The notes: a model not told the origin generated them from the letters alone. 64,000 bases of DNA from Bacillota bacterium (GCA_021768705.1 JAETUG010000005.1:37226-101225), one strand, 5' to 3'. Positions 49,774-58,963 are shown, counted from the first letter of the stretch. A program made the numbers and translations.

Positions 49774-50751
49774 TTATCCCTCCTCAATGCGGATATCCAA
49801 CTGCATCCGATGCTCTCCGTCGGCAAAAAAATGGCAGCAGCTTTCGATCAAGGCTCTTCCCTTCAGGCTGATCTCCGCTAATCCCGGAATTTCCAGCCAA
49901 ATGCTGTTTCCGGCGTAAAGCATCATATCCCCATTGATGTTCTCAATCGTCAGCTTTTTTACCACTCTGCATTTTTCCTGCAAAATACTTTCCGCCAGTT
50001 CCTTCAGCTGCACGCTGTTCATGGTGTAAGGCACCCGCTTGTAATACTGCAGCCTGCCCCATTTTTCCACCTTGTCCGTCTGTTCCACTTCCCATGCCTT
50101 CCGTTCCGTTTCCTTCCGTCCCGCATGATAAAGCCGCACTGCATTATAGGTATCCTGACTGATATCCGTCTTGTATGTATACTCGCTGATGCCACCGTCG
50201 CATTTCAGCACCGCTTCCGCTACCATTTCCTTTCTCTCCTTCACCGTCAACCAACCAGCCTTATCGAACAGAAAATATTCCTTTCCTGTGGCCTGCCCAC
50301 AGATCTCCAAGGCGGAAAGGATAATATCCATCAGCGTTTCCCCTTCTTCGATCCTCTGGGGAATCTTCCACCCACTGTCGGATATTTCTCCCACCTGCAA
50401 GCCATAGTCTGCGGCAATGGTCTGAATGATCTCCTTTGCTCCTTTGTTTAGGAAAACATAAGTGGCCTTGTTTCTTGCCAGATAAAACATCTGATCATAG
50501 GCCGTCACGCTGATGATCTGTTCGCTGGTTCTCTCCTTTGTCATCACAAAGCCGCTAAACCGCAAAATGGTATCTACATAAAGGGAAACCTTGTCCCCTT
50601 CCACGAAATTCACAATGCCATCTCTGACCACCTGAAATTTCAGCCTTCCGGCCTTTCCCATAACACTGGCGTACCATTCCACGCCCCCCTCTAAAATCGG
50701 TGTGGCATCATAAAGACTGCTGCCATGCTGTAATAAAAGCTTTATCGTCAT
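49774..50751 (-). CDS. XkdQ-like hub protein (late control D-type fold)
   Basis: 325 residues. MTIKLLLQHGSSLYDATPIL, GKAGRLKFQVVRDGIVNFVEGDKVSLYVD, FSGFVMTKERTSEQIISVTAYDQMFYLARNKATYVF and CDGGISEYTYKTDISQDTYNAVRLYH are XkdQ/YqbQ features. These proteins are gp27/gpD-like hub components under the tail tube. Two bases separate it from the second chaperone; in PBSX XkdR follows instead, so two genes are inserted here. Confidence 0.9.
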   Translation of the reverse strand: MTIKLLLQHGSSLYDATPILEGGVEWYASVMGKAGRLKFQVVRDGIVNFVEGDKVSLYVDTILRFSGFVMTKERTSEQIISVTAYDQMFYLARNKATYVFLNKGAKEIIQTIAADYGLQVGEISDSGWKIPQRIEEGETLMDIILSALEICGQATGKEYFLFDKAGWLTVKERKEMVAEAVLKCDGGISEYTYKTDISQDTYNAVRLYHAGRKETERKAWEVEQTDKVEKWGRLQYYKRVPYTMNSVQLKELAESILQEKCRVVKKLTIENINGDMMLYAGNSIWLEIPGLAEISLKGRALIESCCHFFADGEHRMQLDIRIEEG

Positions 50752-50769
50752 CCCCGTCTCCCCTTTCTC

Positions 50770-51417
50770 TTACAGCTTCAAAACCTGCCCGGGATAAATC
50801 CTGTTCGGATCGGCAATGCCGTTCTTCTGGGCAATCTCCCTGTATCTTGCCCCATTGCCCAGCTGCTTTTTCGCAATATTCCAAAGGCAGTCCCCCTTCT
50901 GTACCGTATAGGTTGCGGCAGGCTGCTTTGTCTGCCTCTCCTGCCCCTGCTCCACCATGGTATTGCCTTTGATACTGTAACGGATGCTTTTCGCCGCTTT
51001 CCATTCCTTCCAGTGCACCTCCACCCAGAAGTCCCCCTGTTCGCCGCCTTTCTCCGTCACCGTGTAATCCTCCAACAGCACTTCCATGTTCCCGCAAAAA
51101 AGCTGTGTCCCGTCTGCCAGCTTTCGGAATAAAATCAGCTGTACGGGCTTTGCCGCCGCCTTGTATTCCTTGAAAGAATTCAGAAAATATTCCGGCTCAT
51201 GGAACCCATCCTCCGTCTGCACAAAGCTATACTTTCTCCCTGGCAGCAGTGCCGTGAATCGGATCTCCTGCAGCCCAGGCTTTTTCGCCAGATTCATCTC
51301 CCCGAAGTTCAGGATATATGCCGTCTTGTTTCGGTTTCCTGTCTTTGTCTCCATCTCGGCAGGTGTCACAGGCAGTAAAATCTGTTTCCCATCCTGCTTC
51401 AAATACAGTCGATACAT
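50770..51417 (-). CDS. LysM-containing tail protein (XkdP-like)
   Basis: 215 residues. N-terminal ~150 residues ([81 protein letters not shown]) match XkdP/YqbP hub-spacer proteins. Residues ~167-215 are a LysM domain ([20 protein letters not shown]...[11 protein letters not shown]). It starts inside the end of the first chaperone gene (19-base overlap), exactly where a tape-measure gene would normally lie. Confidence 0.92.
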   Translation of the reverse strand: MYRLYLKQDGKQILLPVTPAEMETKTGNRNKTAYILNFGEMNLAKKPGLQEIRFTALLPGRKYSFVQTEDGFHEPEYFLNSFKEYKAAAKPVQLILFRKLADGTQLFCGNMEVLLEDYTVTEKGGEQGDFWVEVHWKEWKAAKSIRYSIKGNTMVEQGQERQTKQPAATYTVQKGDCLWNIAKKQLGNGARYREIAQKNGIADPNRIYPGQVLKL

Positions 51418-51761
51418 CCGCTGTCACCTCCGTTGATCTCCTCCACAGCCCTGCGCAGTCGGTCATACTCTCCCGCCAGCAGCAGTCTTGCCAGCAGTCC
51501 TTCCGCCCCGACCACGCCATAGCTGTTTTGCAGTGCCGCATCCTTCAGGTCTGGAAAGACCACACTCTCCGCCAGCACCGCCCCTTCATATCTCTTTTCA
51601 TCCTCGCCGCATCTTTTCCAGATGTCCTCGTTCTCTCTCTGGCTCATGGGGCGGATGCGCCAAAGCATCTGCCCCCCGTCTGCGGCCAGTCTTTCTGTCA
51701 GAAGGACTTCTCTTTCGCCCCTGTCCTTCCGATTTTTTTTGTAAAAACATTCCTGTCCCAA
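51399..51761 (-). CDS. Tail assembly chaperone, XkdN-like copy 1
   Basis: 120 residues, TTG start with a strong GGGAGGGG site. [39 protein letters not shown] and [19 protein letters not shown] define the XkdN family and match copy 2. No slippery heptamer is seen near its end, so this copy appears not to be frameshifted. In PBSX the tape measure xkdO follows xkdN; here the LysM gene overlaps it instead. Confidence 0.85.
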   Translation of the reverse strand: MGQECFYKKNRKDRGEREVLLTERLAADGGQMLWRIRPMSQRENEDIWKRCGEDEKRYEGAVLAESVVFPDLKDAALQNSYGVVGAEGLLARLLLAGEYDRLRRAVEEINGGDSGCIDCI

Positions 51762-51785
51762 AATAACCCCTCCCTTTTTTGAAGC

Positions 51786-51836
51786 GATTCAGAGCCTATC
51801 TCGAAAATATGATGTATTTTTTCGATGTCGGCTCTG
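51786..51836 (-). promoter_or_regulatory. Stem-loop after the tail tube gene
   Basis: Minus strand AGAGCC...ATCGAAAA and TTCGA...GGCTCT form a hairpin in the 80-base gap between tube and chaperone genes, with no long T-run. Probably an attenuator or processing/stability element that favours sheath and tube expression. Confidence 0.5.
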
Positions 51837-51841
51837 ATCTT

Positions 51842-52297
51842 TTACAGTGCGTTAAAGCTGTCCAGCAGTTCCACGCCGCCAAAGGTAAATTTCATTTCCT
51901 CATCCATAGCCGCTTCGTCCACATCCAGCTTGCCGATCAGCATTTCTTCAATGTTCACATCCTTCAGAAGCACCGTCTGTCTGCCTGCTTCCCCCGTAGG
52001 GTCTTCGTTGGTCAGCATCAGTTCAAAGTAGGTGTCCACGCCATTTTTCATGTAGTCCACCATCACCTTTCGGAAGAGACTGCTCACATAATACACCGTC
52101 ATGGTGCCGGTGCCTTCCCAGCCGCCGCTTTTCTGCTGTTTTGCTGTCAGCCCCAGAATGGGGATCGTAGTTCTGGTTTTCTTCACCTTTGCCTTGACGT
52201 TTTTCACCTGCATCAGTTCGTGTCTTTTCCCGTCAATGATGGCAAAGCAGGTGCCTAAAGCACCATTGACGGTGTCTTTTGCTCTCAAATAACCCAT
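51842..52297 (-). CDS. Tail tube protein (XkdM-like)
   Basis: 151 residues. GYLRAKDTVNGALGTCFAIIDGKRHELMQVKNVKAKVKKT, GGWEGTGTMTVYYVSSLFRKVMVDYM and DEEMKFTFGGVELLDSFNAL are hallmarks of the XkdM core tail protein, which stacks in hexameric rings inside the sheath. It is 14 bases downstream of the sheath gene. Confidence 0.93.
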   Translation of the reverse strand: MGYLRAKDTVNGALGTCFAIIDGKRHELMQVKNVKAKVKKTRTTIPILGLTAKQQKSGGWEGTGTMTVYYVSSLFRKVMVDYMKNGVDTYFELMLTNEDPTGEAGRQTVLLKDVNIEEMLIGKLDVDEAAMDEEMKFTFGGVELLDSFNAL

Positions 52298-52311
52298 CTA
52301 TCGCACCTCCT

Positions 52312-53604
52312 TTACGCAACTTCCACTTTCATATACAGCTTTTCCATGGCGTCCACAGGCTGCACGTTTTCATAAACCACCACATCCTGTTTTTCCACGC
52401 CTTTTTCCACAGTGATATCCTCCGCTGTGAAATTTTCAATGGCCTCAATTTTCATCAGCTGCTCATGGTACGCCAAAATTTCTGCTTTCAGCAGGTTTCT
52501 GCCGTTAGCATTGTTGCTCTGTTTCCCCAGATAATATTTGCTGAAGATATTCGCCACATCATTGGCGATACTGTCCAGCACCCTTACCACTCTATTGCCG
52601 GAAAAATCGCTGTTTTTCGCCGTTTCAAAGGAAGTAAAGCTATTGATATCCCGCAGCACCCGCAGCTTGCCGTCCTCTTCATAGAACAGGAACTGCCCTG
52701 CCTGAATCCCCTTGATGTATTCGCTCTTTTTCATCTTTCCATTGACTTCATATTCCCCATCGTAGACCATATTCGTCAAGCTTTCGTTCACTTCCGCCCC
52801 GGCTGTGGCACCGGCTGCCCAGTATACCAGCTCACTGGCTGTCCCTACGGAAATCACGCCTTCGTGGTCTGCTTCGGGGTAATCATGGAGAACTGTCACA
52901 AATTTTACGCCTTCTTCCTCTCTCATCCGCTTTGTGAAGTTCACAAACAGCTTCTTTGTTGTCTCGTTGCTGCCGTTGTAAGCCAGCACATTGAAATCCT
53001 CCGCTTCTGCCGCTGCCAGAAAATCCGTATATGCGCTGCCTGCTGCCTCCTCAGTGGTGCCGCCTGTCAGGTATAATCCTGCTACCGCTGTCAATACGCC
53101 TGTACCTTTAAAGGTAACATACATATTTTCCTCCAGTTCTTCGATGTTGGCTACTGTCTGGCTGTCCACCATCTCTGTCCCCAGATATGTCTCCACATCG
53201 TAATAACCTTCCTCGTCTACGTTTTCTACAATGGCAATGCAGATATCGTTGCCTCTCTCGCCGCTGTATTTTGCTGTCACCGTCAGGTTTTCTTCTGTTG
53301 CGGTCGCCTTTTTCCCGCCATTCAGCCGATACAAATGTACCTTCTTTGCGTGCAGGAAAAGCTCTCGCATATCCTTCATCTTGTCATCCAGATAATCATA
53401 GCCAAACAGGGCTCTGCTGTCTGTCCGGAAGTCTGCCGCTTCCACTGTCAGCATTCCTTCTTTGCCCCAGTCCATTTCCATACCCACACAAACCATGCCT
53501 CTTTCTCCCAAGCTGCCCATGGCTCTGGGTCTGGAAACAAAATTGATGTATGCCCCGGGCAATACCTTATTCTGCACTAAAAAAGTGCCGCCGCCTAATG
53601 CCAT
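52312..53604 (-). CDS. Contractile tail sheath protein (XkdK-like)
   Basis: 430 residues. LVQNKVLPGAYINFVSRPRA is the usual start; domain blocks include ALFGYDYLDDKMKDMRELFLHAKKVHLYRLNGG, NDICIAIVENVDEEGYYDVETYL, FVTVLHDYPEADHEGVISVG and VLRDINSFTSFETAKNSDFSGNRVVRVLDSIANDVANIF (sheath C-terminal domain). Complete, so the tail should be contractile. It starts one base after the small 54-residue gene. Confidence 0.95.
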   Translation of the reverse strand: MALGGGTFLVQNKVLPGAYINFVSRPRAMGSLGERGMVCVGMEMDWGKEGMLTVEAADFRTDSRALFGYDYLDDKMKDMRELFLHAKKVHLYRLNGGKKATATEENLTVTAKYSGERGNDICIAIVENVDEEGYYDVETYLGTEMVDSQTVANIEELEENMYVTFKGTGVLTAVAGLYLTGGTTEEAAGSAYTDFLAAAEAEDFNVLAYNGSNETTKKLFVNFTKRMREEEGVKFVTVLHDYPEADHEGVISVGTASELVYWAAGATAGAEVNESLTNMVYDGEYEVNGKMKKSEYIKGIQAGQFLFYEEDGKLRVLRDINSFTSFETAKNSDFSGNRVVRVLDSIANDVANIFSKYYLGKQSNNANGRNLLKAEILAYHEQLMKIEAIENFTAEDITVEKGVEKQDVVVYENVQPVDAMEKLYMKVEVA

Positions 53605-53605
53605 A

Positions 53606-53770
53606 TCAATGCTCCTTTCTTTTTCCTGTCAAATATGCCTGTATTTCCTTTTCCGCTTCTTCCTTGGTGTATGCTCTGTCCTCCAGCACCGCTTTCACCA
53701 GATCAGCCCCATACCCAAAAGTCTTGCTCTTACTCAGCTGTTCCCTGCTGAATGTCGCCTTCTGTTTCAT
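53606..53770 (-). CDS. Small 54-residue phage protein upstream of the sheath
   Basis: Too short for the ORF track. Minus strand ATG at 53768-53770, reading MKQKATFSREQLSKSKTFGY... with DLVKAVLEDRAYTKEEAEKE and a Lys/Arg end; stop TGA at 53606-53608. It overlaps the end of the preceding gene by 41 bases and is followed directly by the sheath ATG. Similar small proteins with a SKSKTF...YTKEE pattern sit before sheath genes in clostridial contractile phages. Function unknown. Confidence 0.8.
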   Translation of the reverse strand: MKQKATFSREQLSKSKTFGYGADLVKAVLEDRAYTKEEAEKEIQAYLTGKRKEH

Positions 53771-54191
53771 AGCCCACTGCTCCCTTTCCGTTGTATTCCA
53801 GCCGTTCCATCAGGCCTGTTTCCTCCTCATCGAAAATGATGTGATATTCATATTCCGCCGTAAGCTTTATGCCGTCTGCCGTCTTTTCGTGCTTTATGCC
53901 GCTTGCCGCAAATTTTTCGTCTCTCCCGATGATGCACAGTGCTTCATATAGCCCCTCTGCCGCCGCCAGTCCTTCCGCCGCTGCTATTTTCTTCTCACCG
54001 CAAAAATACGCAATGCGAACCGTCACCCTTCTTGCCGCTCTCCTGCCCAGTAGCCGCTTCTGCTCCATCTCTTCGATTTCCACCGTAAAACAGGGACGTT
54101 TTCCTCCTTGGGGCACGCTCTGCCCGTAAACCGGCAGTCCAAATTTTTCAGAAATTGCCTGTATCACTGCTCTTCTGATTTCCTCTGTCAT
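53730..54191 (-). CDS. DUF6838-like tail completion/terminator protein
   Basis: 153 residues. EEIRRAVIQAISEKFGLPVYGQSVPQGGKRPCFTVEI, RRVTVRIAYFC, LYEALCIIG and the C-terminal YEYHIIFDEEETGLMERLEYNG resemble the small protein between head connectors and sheath in PBSX-like loci, probably a tail terminator. Overlaps the upstream connector by four bases. Confidence 0.75.
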   Translation of the reverse strand: MTEEIRRAVIQAISEKFGLPVYGQSVPQGGKRPCFTVEIEEMEQKRLLGRRAARRVTVRIAYFCGEKKIAAAEGLAAAEGLYEALCIIGRDEKFAASGIKHEKTADGIKLTAEYEYHIIFDEEETGLMERLEYNGKGAVGYETEGDIQQGTAE

Positions 54192-54550
54192 ACCCCATCT
54201 CTCCTTCTCAGTCCCACTGCCTTATGGGTCAAAAATACCTGACTGTCTCCCGCTGCAAAATACTGCCGTTCCTCGCCGTTTTCCTTCCGTACCCGCAGGG
54301 TGCTTCCCACAGGAATCTCCTTTCCGGCAGGGTAAAGCAGGATGACCGTCTTTTCCAGTTCCGCCAGCAGACCATTTTCTCCGCAAGGGGTGTTTTTTTC
54401 CGTCAGGCGGCAGGGGAAGCTGTCTGCCTCCCCCTTCTGGTGCATGGTCTCGCCCCAGTCCGCTGTCTCTTCCTGAAAAACTTCTACAAAGCAGGTGTCC
54501 CAGAACAGGCTTTCCACAGCTTTTTTCGCTTTCGCAAATTCCTTCTTCAT
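54188..54550 (-). CDS. Head closure/head-tail joining protein (putative)
   Basis: 120 residues. TCFVEVFQEETADWGETMHQKGE, PCRLTEKNTPCGENGLLAELEKTVILLYPAGKEIPVGSTL and RVRKENGEERQYFAAGDSQVFLTHKAV suggest a beta-barrel joining protein of the SPP1 gp16 type by size, fold pattern and position. Twelve bases after the gp6-like connector. Confidence 0.7.
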   Translation of the reverse strand: MKKEFAKAKKAVESLFWDTCFVEVFQEETADWGETMHQKGEADSFPCRLTEKNTPCGENGLLAELEKTVILLYPAGKEIPVGSTLRVRKENGEERQYFAAGDSQVFLTHKAVGLRRRDGV

Positions 54551-54562
54551 GCCGCTTCCTCC

Positions 54563-54892
54563 TTACCAGTCCATCCGTCTCCAACGGTCAAGCTCCACCT
54601 TGAAGCATTCCAACAGCTTTCCCTGGTCTGCCCCATGTCCTTCCTCCTGAAAGGTGATGGAAACATCCCCTTCCTTGATGCTTTTTGCCTTCTGGGAGGG
54701 CGTCGCAGCTGCGCCGCTGTCCAGCAGCATCCCCGCCAGTGCCACACCTGTCCCCAGCAGTTCTTCGGGCAGCTCATCCATATTGCAGTAGGCTTTCATC
54801 ATCTCTTCGCTGCGTCCTGCCGCAAAGTCCATGGCGGCAAGGTCCTCTTCGGCTCTCAATTTCATGAGCTTCGCCAGAATTTTTTCCTGCAT
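54563..54892 (-). CDS. Head-tail connector (gp6/gp15-like)
   Basis: 109 residues, helical: ILAKLMKLRAEEDLAAMDFAAGRSEEMMKAYCNMDELPEELLGTGVALAGMLL, then AKSIKEGDVSITFQEEG. The layout (helical DNA-packaging adaptor just after the capsid) fits the SPP1 gp15/HK97 gp6 family. It lies 17 bases downstream of the capsid gene. Confidence 0.78.
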   Translation of the reverse strand: MQEKILAKLMKLRAEEDLAAMDFAAGRSEEMMKAYCNMDELPEELLGTGVALAGMLLDSGAAATPSQKAKSIKEGDVSITFQEEGHGADQGKLLECFKVELDRWRRMDW

Positions 54893-54909
54893 CCTTCCGC
54901 CGCCTTTCC

Positions 54910-55830
54910 TTATGCTTTGCTGATGTTCACCAGAATACCGTCCATGCCGTTGTCTGTGATCCAGATATCATGGTATTTTCTGTAGTCGATTTTCCACGCA
55001 TTGGCGTTCTGGTTCGTCATAGGGTCAAAAATTCTGGTCACATCTGTTTTGGAAACAGCAACGGGCGCATTCTTCGCCATGATGATCCAGTTGATGTCTT
55101 TGGCATCCTCTGCCGCCGCAAAGCCGCCATCGGTTTCATTTTCTGTCACACCATCCATAAAGGTATATTTTGTCTGGAATCGTGCAGAAGGCACTCGGAT
55201 GATGGGGCAGCCATCAATTTCCTTTACCTTCAGTTCTGCGCTGCCCTGCTGGAATACACCGCTTTCCAGCACATTTGTACCGCCCTTTGCCAAGTCCAGC
55301 ATCCCTGCCACCTTTGCGCTCATGGCAATGACCAGTTCACAGCCGTCGCCCACGGTATCCCGAATTTCGGTCATATCGTTCATCAGGTTTGTGAAAATTG
55401 TATCCACCGCCGCAGTATATTCCTTTGTCTTTTTGGCTGTCTGCGCCAGCTCTGCGATCTTGCTGTAGCGATAAGCGTCAATTTCAGGGATCACCTTTGT
55501 ATTCTGGAATTCCCGCATCACTGCCCCTGCTGTAGCCGCAAAATTTGTTTCATCCACATCCATGGCGTCCAGCTGGAAGGTTCTGCCTCTGTCCTGGGTC
55601 AGCTTTCTTGTTTCATAAGTCACTGTTACTGCCCCCTTGGCAAAGCCGCCGTCTCTGTCATAGTCTCCCAGGCCGCTCATCTGCATTTTGGGAATTTTCA
55701 CTTCTGCGCCACCGTTATACTGCACCTGCCCTGCGTTTCCTTCCATCCAACCCGTTGTAGATTTTTCCACCAGCTGGCTGTCCAGTTCTTCCATAAAAAC
55801 AGTTGCATACTGAATACTGTTAAAACTCAT
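54910..55830 (-). CDS. Major capsid protein (HK97-fold, PBSX/SPP1-like)
   Basis: 306 residues. FNSIQYATVFMEELDSQLVEKSTTGWM at the start, DRDGGFAKGAVTVTYETRKLTQDRGRTFQLDAMDVDETNF in the E-loop region, and DKSTT-type capsid P-domain blocks (VIPEIDAYRYSKIAELA, GGTNVLESGVFQQG) match capsid proteins of clostridial PBSX-like phages. No protease gene is present; the scaffold gene is directly upstream. Confidence 0.9.
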   Translation of the reverse strand: MSFNSIQYATVFMEELDSQLVEKSTTGWMEGNAGQVQYNGGAEVKIPKMQMSGLGDYDRDGGFAKGAVTVTYETRKLTQDRGRTFQLDAMDVDETNFAATAGAVMREFQNTKVIPEIDAYRYSKIAELAQTAKKTKEYTAAVDTIFTNLMNDMTEIRDTVGDGCELVIAMSAKVAGMLDLAKGGTNVLESGVFQQGSAELKVKEIDGCPIIRVPSARFQTKYTFMDGVTENETDGGFAAAEDAKDINWIIMAKNAPVAVSKTDVTRIFDPMTNQNANAWKIDYRKYHDIWITDNGMDGILVNISKA

Positions 55831-55842
55831 CTTTCATCCTCC

Positions 55843-56265
55843 TTATCTGCCCAGACCTCTTCTAAAAGCCTCTCTGATCTCATCCTCTTTCTTCTTCTGG
55901 CTGCTTTTTGCTGCGCCTGTGCCTTTTTTCTTTTCTGCCTTTTCATGGAACAGATAAGGCACTTCTGCCTTCACTTCCTCCATGTCCAGCCCTGTCAGGC
56001 CCTTTTTCTCGTCATAGGACACCTCGTCCATGTCGATCAGTGCCAGAATGGCCTTCACATTTTTGCCGCCGGCCTCCAGAATGGCTCTTTCCACCGCCGC
56101 AGTCTTTCTGTTTTCCGCCAGCTCACCGTCCTTTCCGTCCAGTGTCTCCTGCATTTCCTGCATCTGGCTCTCCATCTCTTCCGCCGCCTGCATCAGTTCC
56201 ACCTTTGCCGCAGGGTTCACCATGCCCTGCTTGGCAAATTTTTCTACCATCTGTGTCAGTTTCAT
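55843..56265 (-). CDS. Phage scaffolding protein (gp20-like minor structural)
   Basis: 140 residues, mostly coiled-coil: KVELMQAAEEMESQMQEMQETLDGKDGELAE, then AAVERAILEAGGKNVKAILALIDMDEVS (the conserved block) and a Lys-rich C-terminal tail. It should guide capsid assembly. It overlaps the portal stop by four bases. A minor head protein gene (SPP1 gp7-like) that often lies between portal and scaffold is absent. Confidence 0.85.
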   Translation of the reverse strand: MKLTQMVEKFAKQGMVNPAAKVELMQAAEEMESQMQEMQETLDGKDGELAENRKTAAVERAILEAGGKNVKAILALIDMDEVSYDEKKGLTGLDMEEVKAEVPYLFHEKAEKKKGTGAAKSSQKKKEDEIREAFRRGLGR

Positions 56266-57707
56266 TCTTCTTTCCCCCTTCTTTCTCTTTCCAGCTGTTC
56301 CATCTCGCTGTTCACATCCTCCACGAAAGGATGTTTCCCCAGCAGCGTCTTTTCGCTGACAATGCCCTTGCTTTCTGTAATGATCTGCATGGTTTCCAGA
56401 TCATCGGTAATGCCGTTGGTATTCAGCGTGATTTGAATTTTTCTCCAGTCCCAGTCCGTACCGTTTTCCCGGTTCCAGTCCTCCACCGCAAAGCAGAAAA
56501 ATTCCTTCACCGCCTTTTTGATTTCCGGCACAATGCCGTTGATCTTCAGGTAAAACATAGCATACTGAAATTTCAGTGCCACCCCGCTGGCGGCTTTGCC
56601 CCAGTCATCACTGTCGGTATCCACCCCCATACCAAAGTGGAAAATATCCTTCCGCAGCATCTGCATCCAGTCCAGTCTGCCTTCCACGGGCAGCTGTACC
56701 TGCTTCGCCTCCACACTGCCGCTGCTGTCGCTGATCTGCACTGCCTTGTTCACCTGCAGCTTTCGTGCCACGGCGCTGGCTGTCTCTCCGCCATAGCCTT
56801 GGATCACCCAATACAGGTCTACCAGATCCAACAAAGTATTGGTCCCTTCGCTGCTCACATAATCATACGCATCGATGAGTCCCTTCACCAGCTGCAGGTC
56901 GGTCATTTCCCTGTCATTGTTCCGCAGGGGAATAAAGGGCACTCTGCCCCAGCCGTGTTCTACCGTTTCCCTTTCCTCGCCGTCCAACAGCTCCGTTACC
57001 GTCCAATGACCGCATTTGTTCTCTTGCAAAAATTCCCCGTCACTGTTCTCCGTATAAAAGGTCACGTTCTCCGCAGTCCACCATTCCACACGCCGCTTGG
57101 TCTTTTCCCTGCCGCCGTCCAGTACCTTGATGTCATAATATCGAATCACTTCCCTGATATCCTGCTGATACACCTCATCGTAAACCACGATGATCTCCTC
57201 CGCAGGCACAATGCAGTATCGAAAGACCCCTTCTTCGTCATAATAAACATGCAGATATTCCACGCCTTTGTTTGCCGCCCCGATGATCCATTTCTGCAGT
57301 ATACTGTTGAATCCCTCGTCAGCAAAATCCGTCAGCATCGTCTCAAATTCCTTGCTTTTCTGCCCTCTTACGCTGAGGGTAGGCTCTCTCCCTACCAAAT
57401 AAGCGGTCTTTTGTGCCACCAACGCATGGTGGAATGGGTTCACACAATGGTGATTGCTTCGGTTGGGGTTAAAAAACATCTGCATGCTTTCCTCCCCGTC
57501 TCTCCCCGTTTCGGAAACAGGGCTTCTGCGAAAATCCTTCTGCAAAATATCATGCTTCCCCTGATAATATCGCTCGCCCTCTTCCATCCTCTTTTTCTTG
57601 TCACTGTTTTTGTCCTCCTGAATGATCTCCTTCAGGATATGGCTGTCGTTAAGGCTTTTCCCCGCCGCCAGCCTTGCTTTCAGCAGCTCCATTTCTGTGA
57701 TAAACAA
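56262..57707 (-). CDS. Portal protein (SPP1 gp6-like)
   Basis: 481 residues; TTG start after AGGAGAAGGGGAA (an ATG five codons in is an alternative). KKKRMEEGERYYQGKHDILQK, NHHCVNPFHHALVAQKTAYLVG (portal signature), VEYLHVYYDEEGVFRYCIVPAEEIIVVYD and SSEGTNTLLDLVDLYWVIQGYGG define the phage_prot_Gp6 family. It forms the DNA entry ring of the head. Confidence 0.93.
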   Translation of the reverse strand: MFITEMELLKARLAAGKSLNDSHILKEIIQEDKNSDKKKRMEEGERYYQGKHDILQKDFRRSPVSETGRDGEESMQMFFNPNRSNHHCVNPFHHALVAQKTAYLVGREPTLSVRGQKSKEFETMLTDFADEGFNSILQKWIIGAANKGVEYLHVYYDEEGVFRYCIVPAEEIIVVYDEVYQQDIREVIRYYDIKVLDGGREKTKRRVEWWTAENVTFYTENSDGEFLQENKCGHWTVTELLDGEERETVEHGWGRVPFIPLRNNDREMTDLQLVKGLIDAYDYVSSEGTNTLLDLVDLYWVIQGYGGETASAVARKLQVNKAVQISDSSGSVEAKQVQLPVEGRLDWMQMLRKDIFHFGMGVDTDSDDWGKAASGVALKFQYAMFYLKINGIVPEIKKAVKEFFCFAVEDWNRENGTDWDWRKIQITLNTNGITDDLETMQIITESKGIVSEKTLLGKHPFVEDVNSEMEQLERERRGKEE

Positions 57708-57724
57708 TTCCCCTTCTCCTTTCT

Positions 57725-58963
57725 TTATCTGATCCGTACGTGTCTCATGTCATCCTCTCGGCTATACCGCACCGCATCGATCGCATGATTTTCTCTGTCC
57801 GGAAATGCAGCCTTCCAACCGCCCTTGCCGTCCCCTTCGTATGCATATCCGTAAAATTCCTTTGCCGTTTCCGGGCATCGTTTGGGGTCGATGATGATCT
57901 CCTCCAAGTCCTGCAGCCACTTGATGCCATAATACACGCTGTCAGGGCCCTTCTTCGCCCCCACAGCAGCCACACCATATTCCCGCATTTCCGCAATGGA
58001 TTTCGGCTCTGCGCTGTCACAAACGACTGCCCTGTGGTTCGGGTTCTCCTTCCTGATCTCCTCTGCCAGTCGTCGGTTGCTCATGCCCTGCGCCCGCAGT
58101 TCAAAGAAGATATACAGCAGCCTTCTGGTCTTGTCGTAGTGGTTCACCGTGTAATGCAGTGGGTCTACGGCATACCCCCAGTCCAGTCCACGGCTGATTC
58201 TGTCAAAAGCAGCAATTTCCTCGTCGGAAATTTCCCGTAACGTCAGATTGCGAAAAACTTCGCCGCCGCCCCCCGTCACTTCCCCTAAATATTCATGTCG
58301 GTAAGTCTCAGGGTGACGCTTCCGTATGTATTCCGCCTCTGCCAGAAATTGGCTCCCCAGCCATTCCTCCGGCATATCCAGATAAGTGCTGTGATGGACC
58401 AGCCTGTCTTCCCGTTCCTCTGCCATTTCCTGGTTCACCCAGTTTCTGGCATGCTTAGGCGGGTTAAAGCTGTAAAAGATACGAAATTCTTCGCCCCCTC
58501 GCATCAGGCTTTGGTTCAGGTTCCGTAATTCCTGCATCCCACCAAATTCGTCCACTTCTTCATACCAGATAAATTTGGCATAGCCCCGCTGAAATTTAAT
58601 GGATTTCAGTTTTCTCGGATCGTCGCATCCCCGAAACAAAACCTTTTGCCCTGTGCTTTTCCGTACCAGCTCCATGGGGCTCACCTTTCTCTCCCATTCA
58701 TCCTCCACACCCAAAGCATGAATGGCCCATGTCATCTGCTCAAACACACTGTCCCGCAGATTCGCCGCCACCTTTCGCAGCACCACCGCATTGGCATCCT
58801 CGTCCTCCACCAGCCCCAGTATGATTTCAATGGACAGAAACGAAGATTTTCCGCTGCCTCTCCCGCCTTTCAGCCAGTAGTGGGTATGTCCCCCTTCTCG
58901 GATATCTCTGTGCAGTCCGTAAAATCCCTTCCCGATGCACTGGCTCAGTCTCGTCATCTTCAT
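57725..58963 (-). CDS. Terminase large subunit (PBSX family)
   Basis: 412 residues. ATPase: Walker A GGRGSGKSS (33-41), KFIWYEEVDEFGGMQELRNL (Walker B), FYSFNPPKHARNWVN; nuclease domain: RGLDWGYAVDPLHYTVNHYD, VVCDSAEPKSIAEMREYG and DRENHAIDAVRYSREDD with the metal-binding aspartates. It appears complete, so DNA packaging should be possible. Overlaps the small subunit as ATGA. Confidence 0.95.
   Translation of the reverse strand: MKMTRLSQCIGKGFYGLHRDIREGGHTHYWLKGGRGSGKSSFLSIEIILGLVEDEDANAVVLRKVAANLRDSVFEQMTWAIHALGVEDEWERKVSPMELVRKSTGQKVLFRGCDDPRKLKSIKFQRGYAKFIWYEEVDEFGGMQELRNLNQSLMRGGEEFRIFYSFNPPKHARNWVNQEMAEEREDRLVHHSTYLDMPEEWLGSQFLAEAEYIRKRHPETYRHEYLGEVTGGGGEVFRNLTLREISDEEIAAFDRISRGLDWGYAVDPLHYTVNHYDKTRRLLYIFFELRAQGMSNRRLAEEIRKENPNHRAVVCDSAEPKSIAEMREYGVAAVGAKKGPDSVYYGIKWLQDLEEIIIDPKRCPETAKEFYGYAYEGDGKGGWKAAFPDRENHAIDAVRYSREDDMRHVRIR

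Noticed and set aside
53596-53770. Possible frameshift where two genes overlap before the sheath
   Set aside because: The small gene has its own ATG and stop and a known size class; the overlap is ordinary coupling, with no slippery heptamer.
55908-57788. 626-residue plus-strand ORF in the phage region
   Set aside because: Antisense to scaffold and portal; low-complexity Pro/His/Phe. Not a hidden tape measure.
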